A stretch of DNA of 46,751 nucleotides, taken from the NCBI GenBank assembly GCA_016550425.1, contig JABXGS010000151.1:1-46751 (forward strand), written 5' to 3'. The notes beneath the pieces were generated by a model. That model was given only the letters and a program-made list of their open reading frames with translations. It ran no database searches and was not told where the DNA came from. This DNA comes from an archaeon (GTDB taxonomy: Archaea > Asgardarchaeota > Hermodarchaeia > Hermodarchaeales > Hermodarchaeaceae). The translations under genes and the position numbers were made by a program. Each line of letters begins with the position of its first letter. Within the stretch, counting starts at the first letter, position 1. Positions 24,238 through 33,613 of this stretch are shown piece after piece.

Positions 24238-24677
24238 TTAGTAGATATAAAGAAAACTACCTCCCAGAGTCAGGAGAAAGCCCGTAACAATAGTTACGGT
24301 TAACAGGACGAATCCATAAAGATGACGTCGAATAATGCTGAATTGCTCTGGGCGAGGTCAAGTACATCCCCAAGTTTTACACCCTTCCATTCAGCCGTTG
24401 CAGCAATTCCTTCCACGCACTGTAACGTCGCGATTAATGAAATAGGATGAAGGACAAGTACTTCGTTATAGGTTAAGTTAAGGGGATTTGTAACTTGTCC
24501 ATCAACAACCAATCGCCATGATGAAATATTCAGATGTGGAATCTCGGAAATTTGTAGCGTAAAAAATTGATCATTCGGGGTTATAGTTGAACGGCTGTAT
24601 ACGATTACACCAATTAGAGCTAGTGGAATGCAACAGAGAGCTAACAAACCAACGGCATTAAGCACTGATCGGTTCAA
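24238..24677 (-). pseudogene. Decayed molybdopterin-binding (sulfite-oxidase/YedY-like) membrane protein gene
   Basis: The first frame begins at a TTG with an N-terminal TM segment (GLLALCCIPLALIGVIVYS). A molybdopterin-domain start follows: TPNDQFFTLQISEIP, WRLVVDGQVTNPLNLTY, then LQCVEG with the Mo-ligand cysteine, and WKGVKLGDVLDLA. The frame stops at 24300 after about 125 residues, where this domain normally continues for about 60-80 more. A second frame overlapping this end runs on as RRHLYGFVLLTVTIVTGFLL, a C-terminal TM helix, and stops at 24238. An internal deletion plus frameshift in a once longer membrane protein explains both. Sequencing error is the alternative for the shift, though not for the missing middle. 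Confidence 0.6.
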
Positions 24678-24753
24678 AGACCCACTAGTTTTAATTCTGC
24701 CAGTTAGAACTCAAGAATCATTAGGATTGACTACTACCAATCCTGCATAAAAT

Positions 24754-25947
24754 CTATTTCTGAGCTTTAACATGCTTCAACTCTTTGACAATTGCAGGGA
24801 CGATCTTGAAGATGTCACCAACAATGGAAAAGTCAGACACTGTATGAATCGGAGCATCAGGATCTGTGTTAATGGCGACGATGACGTCACTCGTTCGCAT
24901 GCCTACCAGGTGCTGTATGGCCCCACTAATTCCGCAAGCGATGTAGAGTTTTGGAGCAATGGTGCGTCCAGATTGGCCGACCTGCTGATGGTGCTTCATC
25001 CAACCTTGATCAACAATTGGGCGAGAACCACCTAAGGCGGCGTTTAATTCGTTAGCGAGTTCAGCGACGACTTCGATATTTTGTGGTTCTTTGATTCCAC
25101 GTCCACAGGTGACGACAATTTCAGCTTCATCAACTTTCAGAGCGCCTTCTTCCATTTCAATAATAGTGTTTACAATCTTTGTTCGGACCGCAGCTTTGTT
25201 AACCTTGATATCCACATGTTTGATTTCCCCTTTCCTGGAAGAATCCAGTTCGGGGACTTTGAAGACGTTAGGGCGGACTGTTGCCATCTGGGGTCTAGTA
25301 TAAGGACTAAGAATGGAGGCCATGATGTTACCGCCAAACGCGGGACGAGTTTGGACGAGCTGGCGTTTATCGTCGATGTCCAGACCGGTACAATCAGCGG
25401 TCAAGCCGAGAATGAGCCTTGCTGCGATGCGAGGACCAAGGTCTCGGCCATTGCCTGTTGCACCATATAAGATAATGTTGGGTTTCTCGGTGACAATCAA
25501 GGCTGCAATCACATCGGTATAAGCTTCCGTTGTGTATTGTGCTAGCATCTCTTGGTCACTAATATAAACGATATCTGCTCCATGTTGGATGAGGGTTTCG
25601 GGCAGGCTTCCGACATTATGCCCAAGGAGAACTGCACCTAGGGGTTCACCAAGTTTGTCTGCTAGTTCACGCCCTTTCCCGAGCAACTCTAAGACGACAT
25701 TGCGGAGTTGGCCATCGACTTGTTCTGCCCAGACCCAGACTCCTTTATATTCCGTGAATTTAGAGGGATCCACACGTTTACGTTCTATTGATAATGCATT
25801 GACAGGGCAGACTTTCACACAAGCGCCACAGAGGGTGCATTTTTCGTCAGCTTCTGCTTTCTCATCAACCAAATGCATAGCATCAAAGGGGCAGACTTTC
25901 ACACAGAGGCTGCAACCAGTGCATTTTTCTTTGTCAATATTTAGCAT
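24754..25947 (-). CDS. etfA: Electron transfer flavoprotein alpha subunit with N-terminal 2[4Fe-4S] ferredoxin domain
   Basis: The first 55 residues are a two-cluster ferredoxin (C9, C12, C15, C19 and C37, C40, C43, C47). The rest is EtfA, ending with the FAD-binding region GQSGRTIAPKLYIACGISGA and AINTDPDAPI. This ferredoxin-EtfA fusion is known from anaerobes, for example caffeyl-CoA and lactate dehydrogenase complexes, where flavin-based electron bifurcation occurs. It lies directly downstream of etfB. AAGGTGATC precedes the ATG. The dehydrogenase partner could be the acyl-CoA dehydrogenase at 17770. Confidence 0.93.
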   Translation of the reverse strand: MLNIDKEKCTGCSLCVKVCPFDAMHLVDEKAEADEKCTLCGACVKVCPVNALSIERKRVDPSKFTEYKGVWVWAEQVDGQLRNVVLELLGKGRELADKLGEPLGAVLLGHNVGSLPETLIQHGADIVYISDQEMLAQYTTEAYTDVIAALIVTEKPNIILYGATGNGRDLGPRIAARLILGLTADCTGLDIDDKRQLVQTRPAFGGNIMASILSPYTRPQMATVRPNVFKVPELDSSRKGEIKHVDIKVNKAAVRTKIVNTIIEMEEGALKVDEAEIVVTCGRGIKEPQNIEVVAELANELNAALGGSRPIVDQGWMKHHQQVGQSGRTIAPKLYIACGISGAIQHLVGMRTSDVIVAINTDPDAPIHTVSDFSIVGDIFKIVPAIVKELKHVKAQK

Positions 25948-25963
25948 GATAGATCACCTTCCG

Positions 25964-26761
25964 CTAAATCACTCCTTTTTTCAGCAGCCACTCAACGAGT
26001 TGTTTAGCTGCACCTTCTGGATCTTCGATTCCATCAATTTTGACGCCACCTGTTCGCTGTTCAGGAGTGAACACTTCTACGACTTGGGTTGGTGATCCGG
26101 GGAGCCCATACCGGTCAGTATCACCACCGAGGGCTTCTGCTGTAACGAGCTTGATTTCTTTTTTACTCGCCTTCATAATTGCCATTAGACTCGGTAATCG
26201 GGGCTCGTTGAGGCCCTTTGTGGCTGTGAGAAGGGCGGGAAGTCGACATTCGACGATTTCAAATCCCTCATCAGTTTCCCGTTTCACCTTGATTCTTTTC
26301 TTACTTTCAGCTATCTCTACATTTACTACATATGTGACCTGGGGAATGCCAAGAATCTCGGCAATTTCAGGACCGACTTGTGCTGTATCTCCGTCGATGG
26401 CTTGTTTTCCACAAATGATGAGATCATAGGGATCTTCAGTTTTGATAGCTTGGGCGATAGTGTATGCGGTTGCCCAGGTATCTGCTCCAGCAAACGCGCG
26501 ATCGGAGAGGTGTACTGCGCGATCTCCTCCCATGGCAAGGCATTTTTTCAGTGCTTCTTCAGCTTGTGGTGGGCCCATAGTAATGATTACAACCTCGCTT
26601 TCACCCAATTGTTCTTTGATGCGAACGGCTTCTTCGACAGCGAATTCGTCGAAAGGATTGAGGATTGAAGGGACCCCGGCTCGGATGAGCGTTTTGGTTT
26701 CGGGGTCAATTTTGACTTCTGCGATTTCAGGAACCTGTTTGATGGGAACAATGATTTTCAT
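25964..26761 (-). CDS. etfB: Electron transfer flavoprotein beta subunit
   Basis: This protein of about 265 residues begins MKIIVPIKQVPEIAEVKID with a GAGGG ribosome-binding site 9 nt upstream; an in-frame GTG at 26776 is not favoured. Segments GVPSILNPFDEFAVEEA, DRAFAGADTWAT and GKQAIDGDTAQVGPEIAE are very like those of clostridial EtfB from bifurcating complexes, in which this subunit carries a second FAD. The C-terminal arm would pair with EtfA. It is the first gene of an etfB-etfA operon with a 16-nt gap. Confidence 0.93.
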   Translation of the reverse strand: MKIIVPIKQVPEIAEVKIDPETKTLIRAGVPSILNPFDEFAVEEAVRIKEQLGESEVVIITMGPPQAEEALKKCLAMGGDRAVHLSDRAFAGADTWATAYTIAQAIKTEDPYDLIICGKQAIDGDTAQVGPEIAEILGIPQVTYVVNVEIAESKKRIKVKRETDEGFEIVECRLPALLTATKGLNEPRLPSLMAIMKASKKEIKLVTAEALGGDTDRYGLPGSPTQVVEVFTPEQRTGGVKIDGIEDPEGAAKQLVEWLLKKGVI

Positions 26762-26953
26762 GTCAGCTGCCCTCACGGCTCACGATGGCATTTGCCATGA
26801 CTGGCGCTAACACGAAACTACTTTGCTTAAAAGTCTTCTCAGCCCTGATTACAGAAATCGCGATGAAAAAAAGAAGGTGCTAAAGCCGAGGGAAACCCAT
26901 TAAATGCTTTCCGCCTATTAGATATCGTATAAACAGGCGGGAGTTTATTTTCG

Positions 26954-27844
26954 ATGAGTGAAGGACCGGATTCACGTATTCTACTTGAGGGAATTGAAGA
27001 CCGAAGACGGTTGTATACTGCTAACAAGAGCTTCGACCAATACTTCGGTATTATGTCTGGTACTTCGACCATCATGTATGTACAGAATCAGACCTTCACT
27101 GATCCAATCAGCCTATCCATACAATGGCTAACCCATGATGTGCAAGACTCTGAGACCCTTCTTTTGGTTACCACATATGCTGATCCAGTTGCCATCGCGT
27201 TATGGTGTGAACGGAAATTATCTGAGTCCTTTAATGTCTTCTTAGAAGTAAGTAAAGACAATCGTTTCCATTGGGTGGACATGTTTACCTTCCGTGGGTT
27301 CGGCGACCATGAAAGAGAATTAATCAAGACCTCCTACCAGGAGCGAATCAAAAAAATGGGAGGTAATCCGAACCTTCTCGTTTCTCCTCGTAAACCGGAT
27401 GAAATACAATCCGTAGATGGATTACCCGCAGCAATTAGCAACATCACTTCCTCACTACATGGGAAAGGCTCCATTCGCATGATTTTCGCCTATGTGGACG
27501 ACTTCATTGATGGTGTTGGACCTACCCCTGCCCTCAACTACCTTCGTCGTCTTATCAACTTGATGCGCAAATTCGGACACACTCTTGTCTTACACATGGG
27601 ATGGCGAGGGACCGTTCCTGATGTCCATACAGCCTGCGAGCGCATGGCTGACCAAGTTCTCCGATGGGGCTATGGTGATGTTCCAGGTCTTAAGCAGCCA
27701 TCCAAATTCGTACAAATCTTGAAAACCACGGCACCAGATGAAGTGACCACTTATCTCAAAGTTCCATACCAAATTCGGTCTGGAACTCCCACCGTTGGTC
27801 TAGGGACACCTCTTGAGGCTAGTCGTAGTCCCAAAAGAAAATAG
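26954..27844 (+). CDS. KaiC/RecA-like protein without Walker A motif
   Basis: This 296-residue protein shows the order of secondary structure expected of a KaiC-like domain. A short YFG.I.SGTS start comes first, then a strand-helix, the ETLLLVTTYADP strand, and a Walker B-like strand RMIFAYVDDFI. NYLRRLINLMRKFGHTLVLHM and an ADQVLRW strand follow. The P-loop position has no GK[ST]. It is therefore a likely pseudo-ATPase, as is the protein at 20378, though the two differ strongly. A GGCGGGAG sequence lies about 12 nt before the ATG. It is divergent from etfB and converges with the MeaB gene. Function unknown. Confidence 0.6.
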   Translation: MSEGPDSRILLEGIEDRRRLYTANKSFDQYFGIMSGTSTIMYVQNQTFTDPISLSIQWLTHDVQDSETLLLVTTYADPVAIALWCERKLSESFNVFLEVSKDNRFHWVDMFTFRGFGDHERELIKTSYQERIKKMGGNPNLLVSPRKPDEIQSVDGLPAAISNITSSLHGKGSIRMIFAYVDDFIDGVGPTPALNYLRRLINLMRKFGHTLVLHMGWRGTVPDVHTACERMADQVLRWGYGDVPGLKQPSKFVQILKTTAPDEVTTYLKVPYQIRSGTPTVGLGTPLEASRSPKRK

Positions 27845-27852
27845 CATTGAAT

Positions 27853-28818
27853 TTACTTTTTCGGTGCCTCGATTAAATGAAGGATTAGCCGTTCCGCAGC
27901 TGTATACGGATCCGTTTTCCGATCATTCACTTCCTTTACGAGCTCAAGGAATATGGCTCGTTCGTCCGAATCCATGAACAATTTACGAATGAAGCTTTGT
28001 TCCATAATCGTTTCCAATTGGGCGCAACAGCGCTGTTCACGGTTCTTAGAAATTTCCCCACTTTCAACGAGATATGTATGGTGATCTTGAATTGCCTTAA
28101 CAAGTTCTTCAACACCTTCACTGCTTGTCGCAATGACTTTAATGATTGGTGGTTGCCATCCTTTGGTTTCTTGGTCCAAATTCAATGCTGATTGAAGTTC
28201 CACATATCGGCGATCCGCGCCATCAAGATCTGACTTGTTAATCACAAAGATACTGCCGATTTCCATTATGCCCGCCTTTATGGTTTGGATATCATCGCCT
28301 AGCCCTGGTACCGTAAGTAAAACGATGGTTTCAGCAAGCCGGATAATGTCGACTTCGGCTTGTCCGGCGCCGACCGTCTCGACTATAATGATGTCTTTTC
28401 CAAAGGCGTCAAGAATATGGACAACATCATAAGTGGCCCAAGCCAATCCGCCTAGGCTGCCTCGAGAACCCATGCTCCGAATAAAGACGTCATGGTCATC
28501 AGCAAATCGGTTCATTCGGATTCGATCTCCCAATAATGCACCACCAGAGAAGGGACTGCTAGGGTCTATAGCGACGACACCCACTGTGAGTTTCTGGGCG
28601 CGAAAGTGTTCAATGAGTTTATCAACAAGCGTGCTTTTACCAGAGCCTGGTGGTCCAGTGACACCAATAATGTGTGCCTTTCCAGTATGCGCGTAGAGTT
28701 GCTTAATAGCTCCATGAGCTTCCGGGGATAGCGATTCAGCCAATGTCATTAAACGTGCTGCTGCCCGGCGATTGCCCTTGAGCAGCTGTTTGACCAAATC
28801 TGTGCTATCTGGAGGCAT
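27853..28818 (-). CDS. meaB: MeaB-type GTPase chaperone of a B12-dependent acyl-CoA mutase
   Basis: This G3E-type GTPase of about 321 residues has Walker A in GVTGPPGSGKSTLVDKL, VVAIDPSSPFSGGALLGDR, the switch region VETVGAGQAEVDI and the NKSD base-recognition motif. MeaB and its ArgK homologues load and protect adenosylcobalamin in methylmalonyl-CoA mutase. It is the last gene of the large mutase/B12-subunit/MeaB operon, 17 nt after the B12-binding subunit. ATG at 28818 is preferred over GTG at 28827. Confidence 0.93.
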   Translation of the reverse strand: MPPDSTDLVKQLLKGNRRAAARLMTLAESLSPEAHGAIKQLYAHTGKAHIIGVTGPPGSGKSTLVDKLIEHFRAQKLTVGVVAIDPSSPFSGGALLGDRIRMNRFADDHDVFIRSMGSRGSLGGLAWATYDVVHILDAFGKDIIIVETVGAGQAEVDIIRLAETIVLLTVPGLGDDIQTIKAGIMEIGSIFVINKSDLDGADRRYVELQSALNLDQETKGWQPPIIKVIATSSEGVEELVKAIQDHHTYLVESGEISKNREQRCCAQLETIMEQSFIRKLFMDSDERAIFLELVKEVNDRKTDPYTAAERLILHLIEAPKK

Positions 28819-28835
28819 TACACCCACATCGGTGG

Positions 28836-29237
28836 TTACTTTGTATGTTTTCGAATAAACTCTACGATTTCACCCGTTGGAGTGCCTGGACCAAAGATAG
28901 CTTTGATTCCAAGCTTCTTTAGCGGTTTGACATCATCTTCAGGAATGATTCCGCCAGCAATGACAAGAACGTCATTCATATCCCTTTCCTTGAGGAGCTT
29001 CATGATTTCAGGAAAAAGTCGCATATGCGCTCCCGACAGGATGCTTAACCCCACAACATCCACATCCTCTTGGAGAGCGGTCTCTGCAACTTGTTCTGGG
29101 GTTTGACGTAGTCCTGTATAGATAACTTCAAATCCCGCATCCCGTAAAGCTCGCGCGACGACCTTTGCGCCACGATCATGTCCATCAAGACCTGGTTTAG
29201 CAATCAACACACGGATTTTCTTTGTGGTTTCGGTCAT
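28836..29237 (-). CDS. mcmA2: B12-binding (small/C-terminal) subunit of an acyl-CoA mutase
   Basis: This protein of about 133 residues consists of a single cobalamin-binding Rossmann domain. The DxHxxG motif GLDGHDRG has His20 as the lower cobalt ligand. LSILSGAH and [11 protein letters not shown] follow, as in methylmalonyl-CoA mutase C-terminal domains. It sits between the large mutase subunit (27 nt upstream) and meaB. It is the only such domain in the window although there are two large subunits, so it may serve both. ATG at 29237 is chosen over TTG at 29246. Confidence 0.95.
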   Translation of the reverse strand: MTETTKKIRVLIAKPGLDGHDRGAKVVARALRDAGFEVIYTGLRQTPEQVAETALQEDVDVVGLSILSGAHMRLFPEIMKLLKERDMNDVLVIAGGIIPEDDVKPLKKLGIKAIFGPGTPTGEIVEFIRKHTK

Positions 29238-29264
29238 AAAATTCAACTTTTCATGTTTTTTTAA

Positions 29265-30941
29265 TCAGAAGATGATGGGTTCCTGATATTCTCCATATAC
29301 TTCTCGTAATGCGTTACAAATCTCGCCGATCGTAGCGTATTCGCGGACTGCGGCGAGGATATGTGGTAGAAGATTATCAGTTCCTTCTGCTGCTCGTTGA
29401 AGGCGACTGAGTAATTCATCGACTTTCTGGTTGTTTCGTGTTTTTCGGGTCTTTTGCAAGCGGGCTAGTTGGGTTCGTTCGACTTCAGGATCGATTTTCA
29501 GAACCGGTATTTCGAGACGGTCATCGGTGATGTAATCGTTGACCCCAACTATGATTCGTTCTTTTTCTTCGATTTCACGCTGATATCGAAAGGCGGAATC
29601 GGAGATTTCGCGTTGGAAAAAGCCTTTCTTGATGGCATCGACGACACCGCCGAGTTTTTCGATGCGGTCAAAGTATTTGTAGGTCTCCTCTTCCATTTCG
29701 TTGGTTAACGCCTCGATGAAATAGGAACCACCCAATGGATCAATTGTGTTGGCTACACCGCTTTCATATGCAAGGACTTGTTGAGTACGTAATGCAATGG
29801 TTGCAGCTTTCTCAGTCGGTAGGGCCCACGCTTCATCCATGGAATTCGTGTGCAATGATTGGGTACCACCGAGAACAGCTGCTAGAGCTTGAATGGTGGT
29901 TCGGATGATGTTATTTTCAGGCTGTTGTGCGGTTAGACTAACACCAGCGGTTTGAGTATGGAACCGGAGAAGATAGGACCGTGGATTCTTCGCATCGAAT
30001 CGTTCTCGCATTTCCCGAGCCCAGATTCGTCGCGCAGCACGGAATTTCGCGATTTCTTCAAAAAGGTCCAAATGACTATCAAAGAAAAAGGAAAGACGAG
30101 GCGCAAAATCGTCGACATTTAATCCAGCCTCGACACCCGCCTGCACATAGGCGAGACCATTAGCGAGAGTAAATGCGAGTTCTTGTACTGCTGTTGCACC
30201 AGCTTCACGGATATGATATCCGCTAATGCTAATAGTATTCCAGCGAGGGACCTTCTTTGTGCAAAACTCGAGGATATTTGTAATGATGCGCATGGAAGGA
30301 TCCGGTGGGAAAATCCAGGTTTTTTGGGCTTGATATTCCTTGAGGATATCATTCTGGATTGTACCACCGATCTTGGTGGGTGGGACTCCTTGTTTTTCTG
30401 CGGCTGCAATATAAAGGCAAAGAAGGACTGCTGCTGGGGCATTAATGGTCATGGATGTAGTAACCTTGTCGAGTGGAATCTTTGAAAACAGAATCTCCAT
30501 ATCTGCTAGCGAGTCAATAGCGACACCACAAACGCCGATTTCACCTTTTGACATCGGGTCATCTGAATCTAATCCCTGAATGGTTGGCAGGTGAAAGGCC
30601 ACACTCAACCCGGTTTGCCCCTGTTCCAGCAAATACTGGTATCGTGCATTGGTTTGCTCAGCGGTTCCAAACCCAGAGAACATCCGCATAGTCCAAAATC
30701 GACCCCGATACATAGAGGGATAAACTCCCCGAGTAAAGGGGAATTGACCAGGAAATCCAAGGTGTTTTTCGTAATCGAGATCAGCCACGTCAATCGGAGT
30801 GTATAAGCGAGCGATTGGGCGGCTTGATGTGGTAATAAACCGTTCTCGCCGTTCCGGAGATTGGTCTAAGGTTTTTTTGAGTGTCTTCTTTTCCCATTCT
30901 CGTTTCATTTGGGATACGGTTTCCTTCTCTTTTATTTCCAT
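29265..30941 (-). CDS. icmA: Acyl-CoA mutase large subunit with isobutyryl-CoA-mutase-type active site
   Basis: This 558-residue TIM-barrel subunit of the methylmalonyl-CoA mutase family keeps the active-site His243 ([11 protein letters not shown]). Two substrate-specificity residues differ from methylmalonyl-CoA mutase. Phe88 replaces Tyr89 ([13 protein letters not shown]), and Gln206 replaces Arg207 (KEYQAQKTW). Phe and Gln at these sites are the pair known from isobutyryl-CoA mutase, which has no carboxylate to bind. The GLDSDDP stretch also looks like IcmA. The predicted reaction is isobutyryl-CoA to n-butyryl-CoA, or a related branched acyl-CoA. It heads the operon with the B12 subunit and MeaB. 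The ribosome-binding site is weak. Confidence 0.85.
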   Translation of the reverse strand: MEIKEKETVSQMKREWEKKTLKKTLDQSPERRERFITTSSRPIARLYTPIDVADLDYEKHLGFPGQFPFTRGVYPSMYRGRFWTMRMFSGFGTAEQTNARYQYLLEQGQTGLSVAFHLPTIQGLDSDDPMSKGEIGVCGVAIDSLADMEILFSKIPLDKVTTSMTINAPAAVLLCLYIAAAEKQGVPPTKIGGTIQNDILKEYQAQKTWIFPPDPSMRIITNILEFCTKKVPRWNTISISGYHIREAGATAVQELAFTLANGLAYVQAGVEAGLNVDDFAPRLSFFFDSHLDLFEEIAKFRAARRIWAREMRERFDAKNPRSYLLRFHTQTAGVSLTAQQPENNIIRTTIQALAAVLGGTQSLHTNSMDEAWALPTEKAATIALRTQQVLAYESGVANTIDPLGGSYFIEALTNEMEEETYKYFDRIEKLGGVVDAIKKGFFQREISDSAFRYQREIEEKERIIVGVNDYITDDRLEIPVLKIDPEVERTQLARLQKTRKTRNNQKVDELLSRLQRAAEGTDNLLPHILAAVREYATIGEICNALREVYGEYQEPIIF

Positions 30942-31346
30942 CAGACGTCGCCATCACAAGGAACTGACCATGTGAGAAATGGTCTCTTGTTTCTTCAGTT
31001 AGGATGCTGCGGTTTTAATGGTTTTGGCAATAGACAATCTGACCTCTACTTGATGGACTTAGGCTTAGATAGTATCTTGAGTAGCTGATAAGGAAATAAA
31101 TCCCATCTGCAGACTATGAACACATCATACAGATGGGACATTGAGAAGGATCATTAACGAACTCACAGGGAGTTCGAGCACCTTCAGGAAAGTTTCGCTG
31201 AAGTTGCTGGCATACATTATTTTCGGCATCATACATAGGGCAAGCCATACCTATCGATACCCCAGACTGGTTTGCCCAAAGATTATTCTTAAAGGCTTCT
31301 CACATCACAGATTCATTGTGTCAGAGTTGCTTTAATCGCAATCAAT
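30942..31346. other. Gene-free stretch between the mutase and transcarboxylase genes
   Basis: It must hold the promoter of the mutase operon on the minus strand, although no clear TATA box was identified. The terminator hairpin of the upstream biotin operon lies at 31101-31138. A plus-strand ORF of 64 codons (31141-31335) has no plausible product. Otherwise nothing is seen. Confidence 0.4.
31101..31138 (-). terminator. Hairpin terminator after the biotin carrier gene
   Basis: TCCCATCTG (31101-31109) and CAGATGGGA (31130-31138) are perfect complements. An inner TATGA/TCATA stem extends the hairpin across a 5-nt bulge. On the minus strand it is followed by TTTATTTCC. It separates the transcarboxylase genes from the mutase operon. 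Confidence 0.55.
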
Positions 31347-31928
31347 TCACTGGAAGCTTATCATGGGCTGTCCTTTTTCTACAGCTGTTCCAGCTTCAAC
31401 ATGGATATGTTTAACAGTTCCGTCTTGAGGGGCGCGAATTTCGTTTGCCATTTTCATAGCTTCTAACACCAGCAAGACATCGCCGAGTTTGACGACATCC
31501 GCTTCTTTTACACAGACTTCGAGAACACGTCCCGGTAAGGGGGCGGTTACTGTGCCTGGTTCGGCGGATTCTTGGGGTGGTTCCGTTGAAGGCTGAGTGG
31601 AGGGTGTGAAGCTAGTTGGAGCAGTAGTAATTGTTGGTGCTCGAATGCTTCGGGAAGGTGTTACAGATTCTCTAGCTAAGAAGGCGGTATAGGTTTCCTT
31701 ATTGATTTTAATCGTGAATTCTGAGGTATTGGGATTTGGTGTAAGGCTAATTGTGTGTTTAACGTTGCCTACTTTAATATCGAATTTTTCTAATTGAGTA
31801 TCACCGTCTTTAATTTGCACGGGAAACGAAGTCTCACCTATAGTAACAATGAGGATTCCATTGATGGGACCCTCAACCTCGACGTCAACGATTTTGCTGT
31901 TGACCGTTAGTTTGTATTTTCGTGTCAC
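31347..31928 (-). CDS. Biotin carboxyl carrier protein (1.3S-like)
   Basis: This protein of about 193 residues ends in a biotinyl/lipoyl-attachment domain with the biotinylation motif EAMKM, followed by ANEIRAPQDG. A Pro/Thr/Ser-rich flexible linker precedes it. The N-terminal 75 residues look like a beta-rich carrier-assembly domain. It starts with GTG, with GAGGG 6 nt upstream. It lies 22 nt downstream of the 5S-like carboxyltransferase, in the same operon. The carrier would ferry a carboxyl group between the 12S- and 5S-like subunits after modification by the biotin ligase at 38526. Confidence 0.93.
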   Translation of the reverse strand: MTRKYKLTVNSKIVDVEVEGPINGILIVTIGETSFPVQIKDGDTQLEKFDIKVGNVKHTISLTPNPNTSEFTIKINKETYTAFLARESVTPSRSIRAPTITTAPTSFTPSTQPSTEPPQESAEPGTVTAPLPGRVLEVCVKEADVVKLGDVLLVLEAMKMANEIRAPQDGTVKHIHVEAGTAVEKGQPMISFQ

Positions 31929-31950
31929 TGCTTTCCCTCAATGTTTAATG

Positions 31951-33462
31951 TCAATCATAACCCATTGCTTCTCGTCGCCCTGCCAGAACCCATGCATTAA
32001 TTCCATTTGTGTTTGGACGACGGAAACTTGGCATTTGAGGTTGGTTAGGCTGTTTTTCTAGGAGTGCAGCCGTGATTGCAGCCAAAATCTCTGGTGTAAG
32101 CTTCTCTAAGGCTTCCTTTGATTTACGGTGTTCGAAGAACTCGAGAGCAGGTTGAGGAAATAGGATATAGGCAATGATATCTTCCATTTCGGAAGTGATT
32201 CCTTTCAGCTCTTTACGTGCCTTGGGAATGGCAGGTTCAAGTAGATCCGCGGGACGACACGTAATTGGTTCTTCGTTACCTATCACGAGTTTCTGAATTT
32301 TCGGATCTATGGGGGCCGGTGGGCGACCATAATATCCACGAACATACTGTTTCACTTCCTCAGGGATGGTTTTGTAGCGTTCACCTAATAACACGTTCAG
32401 TGTCGCTTGGGTGCCCACAATCTGGCTAGAAGGGGTTACCAGCGGGGGATATCCCATTTCCTTTCGTACTCGTGGTACTTCATCCAATACATCTTGCAAA
32501 CGGTCTAATGCGTTTTGTTCACGTAACTGGTTTATTAGGTTGGACATCATGCCACCTGGAACTTGAAATTGTAGCACATTCGTGTCAACTCCCACCATTC
32601 CGCATTCATAGGCTTCATAGCGTTCCCGGACATCATGGATATAAGCCGCGATTTCTGACAGCAACTCAAGATTTAGGTGCGAGTCCCATGGGGTTCCTTC
32701 TAAGACTGCAACCATTGTTTCTAGCGGGGGTTGAGATGTGGATTGAGCAAGGGATGAAATCGCGGTATCGACAACATCCACACCAGCTTTGATTGCTTCA
32801 AGGTAACTCATACTGGCCATGCCCGAAGTATAATGGGAGTGGAGTTGAATCGGGACTGTGATTTCCTCTTTGAGGCGGATCACGAGTTCTCGGGCAATAA
32901 ATGGACTCAGTAAACCCGCCATATCCTTTATACAGATTGAATCTGCTCCCATCGCTTCAAGGTTCTTGGCCTGCTCTACAAAAGATTCAACATTATGCAC
33001 AGGGCTAATAGTGTAACTAAAACTAAGCTGGGCATGTGCTCCAACCTTGTGAATTGCTTTTAACGCTGTTTTCATGTTACGAGGATCGTTTAATGCGTCA
33101 AAGACGCGAAAGATATCGATGCCGTTGTGAGCAGCAAGTTCCACAAATTCACGAACGGTATCATCGGGATAATGCCGATACCCCACAATGTTTTGTCCCC
33201 TTAATAACATCTGCAGCTTCGTCTTCTTGATGACCGCTCGCAGTTGTCGGAGACGCCCCCAGGGATTCTCCTTCAAGAATCGCAATGGGGCATCAAAAGT
33301 GGCGCCTCCCCAGACCTCCATGGAATTAAAGCCCACCTTGTCCATCTTCTCAGCAATCGGAAGCATATCTTCAGTTCGCATACGAGTCGCGAGTAAGGAT
33401 TGATGTGCATCCCGAAAGGTTGTATCGGTAAATTTGATGGGTTTTGAAACCGTGGTGGTCAT
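31951..33462 (-). CDS. Pyruvate/oxaloacetate carboxyltransferase subunit (5S-like; PycB/OadA family)
   Basis: This protein of 503 residues begins with FTDTTFRDAHQSLLATRM, the hallmark of the carboxyltransferase TIM barrel. It has the metal ligands in HSHYTSGMASM and the lysine of SICIKDMAGL that is carbamylated in homologues. The C-terminal 180 residues form the PYC-OADA domain. It lacks a fused biotin domain, so it depends on the separate carrier downstream. It fits the 5S subunit of transcarboxylase, the pyruvate carboxylase B subunit or the oxaloacetate decarboxylase alpha subunit. No membrane beta subunit of a sodium-pumping decarboxylase is adjacent. Confidence 0.92.
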   Translation of the reverse strand: MTTTVSKPIKFTDTTFRDAHQSLLATRMRTEDMLPIAEKMDKVGFNSMEVWGGATFDAPLRFLKENPWGRLRQLRAVIKKTKLQMLLRGQNIVGYRHYPDDTVREFVELAAHNGIDIFRVFDALNDPRNMKTALKAIHKVGAHAQLSFSYTISPVHNVESFVEQAKNLEAMGADSICIKDMAGLLSPFIARELVIRLKEEITVPIQLHSHYTSGMASMSYLEAIKAGVDVVDTAISSLAQSTSQPPLETMVAVLEGTPWDSHLNLELLSEIAAYIHDVRERYEAYECGMVGVDTNVLQFQVPGGMMSNLINQLREQNALDRLQDVLDEVPRVRKEMGYPPLVTPSSQIVGTQATLNVLLGERYKTIPEEVKQYVRGYYGRPPAPIDPKIQKLVIGNEEPITCRPADLLEPAIPKARKELKGITSEMEDIIAYILFPQPALEFFEHRKSKEALEKLTPEILAAITAALLEKQPNQPQMPSFRRPNTNGINAWVLAGRREAMGYD

Positions 33463-33613
33463 GGTGATATTACTTCACCTTCTCATGGTGGGCGATAGGT
33501 GCTAATAATCACTACCAGTTTTTAGTCTTCTGTCTGTCCATGCTTCTGTGATCCGTAAGTTGGATTCATCCCTGTTAACTGCCACTGCTTCTATCAGGAC
33601 TAAGAAGTAGAGG

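Noticed and set aside
31141..31335. Plus-strand ORF of 64 codons between the mutase and biotin carrier genes
   Set aside because: It begins just after a terminator hairpin, lacks a ribosome-binding site and has no family resemblance.
32945..32956. Further near-match to the GCTCCCATCG element
   Set aside because: It lies inside the 5S-like coding sequence and encodes part of a conserved Met-Gly-Ala-Asp stretch, so it is explained by protein coding.
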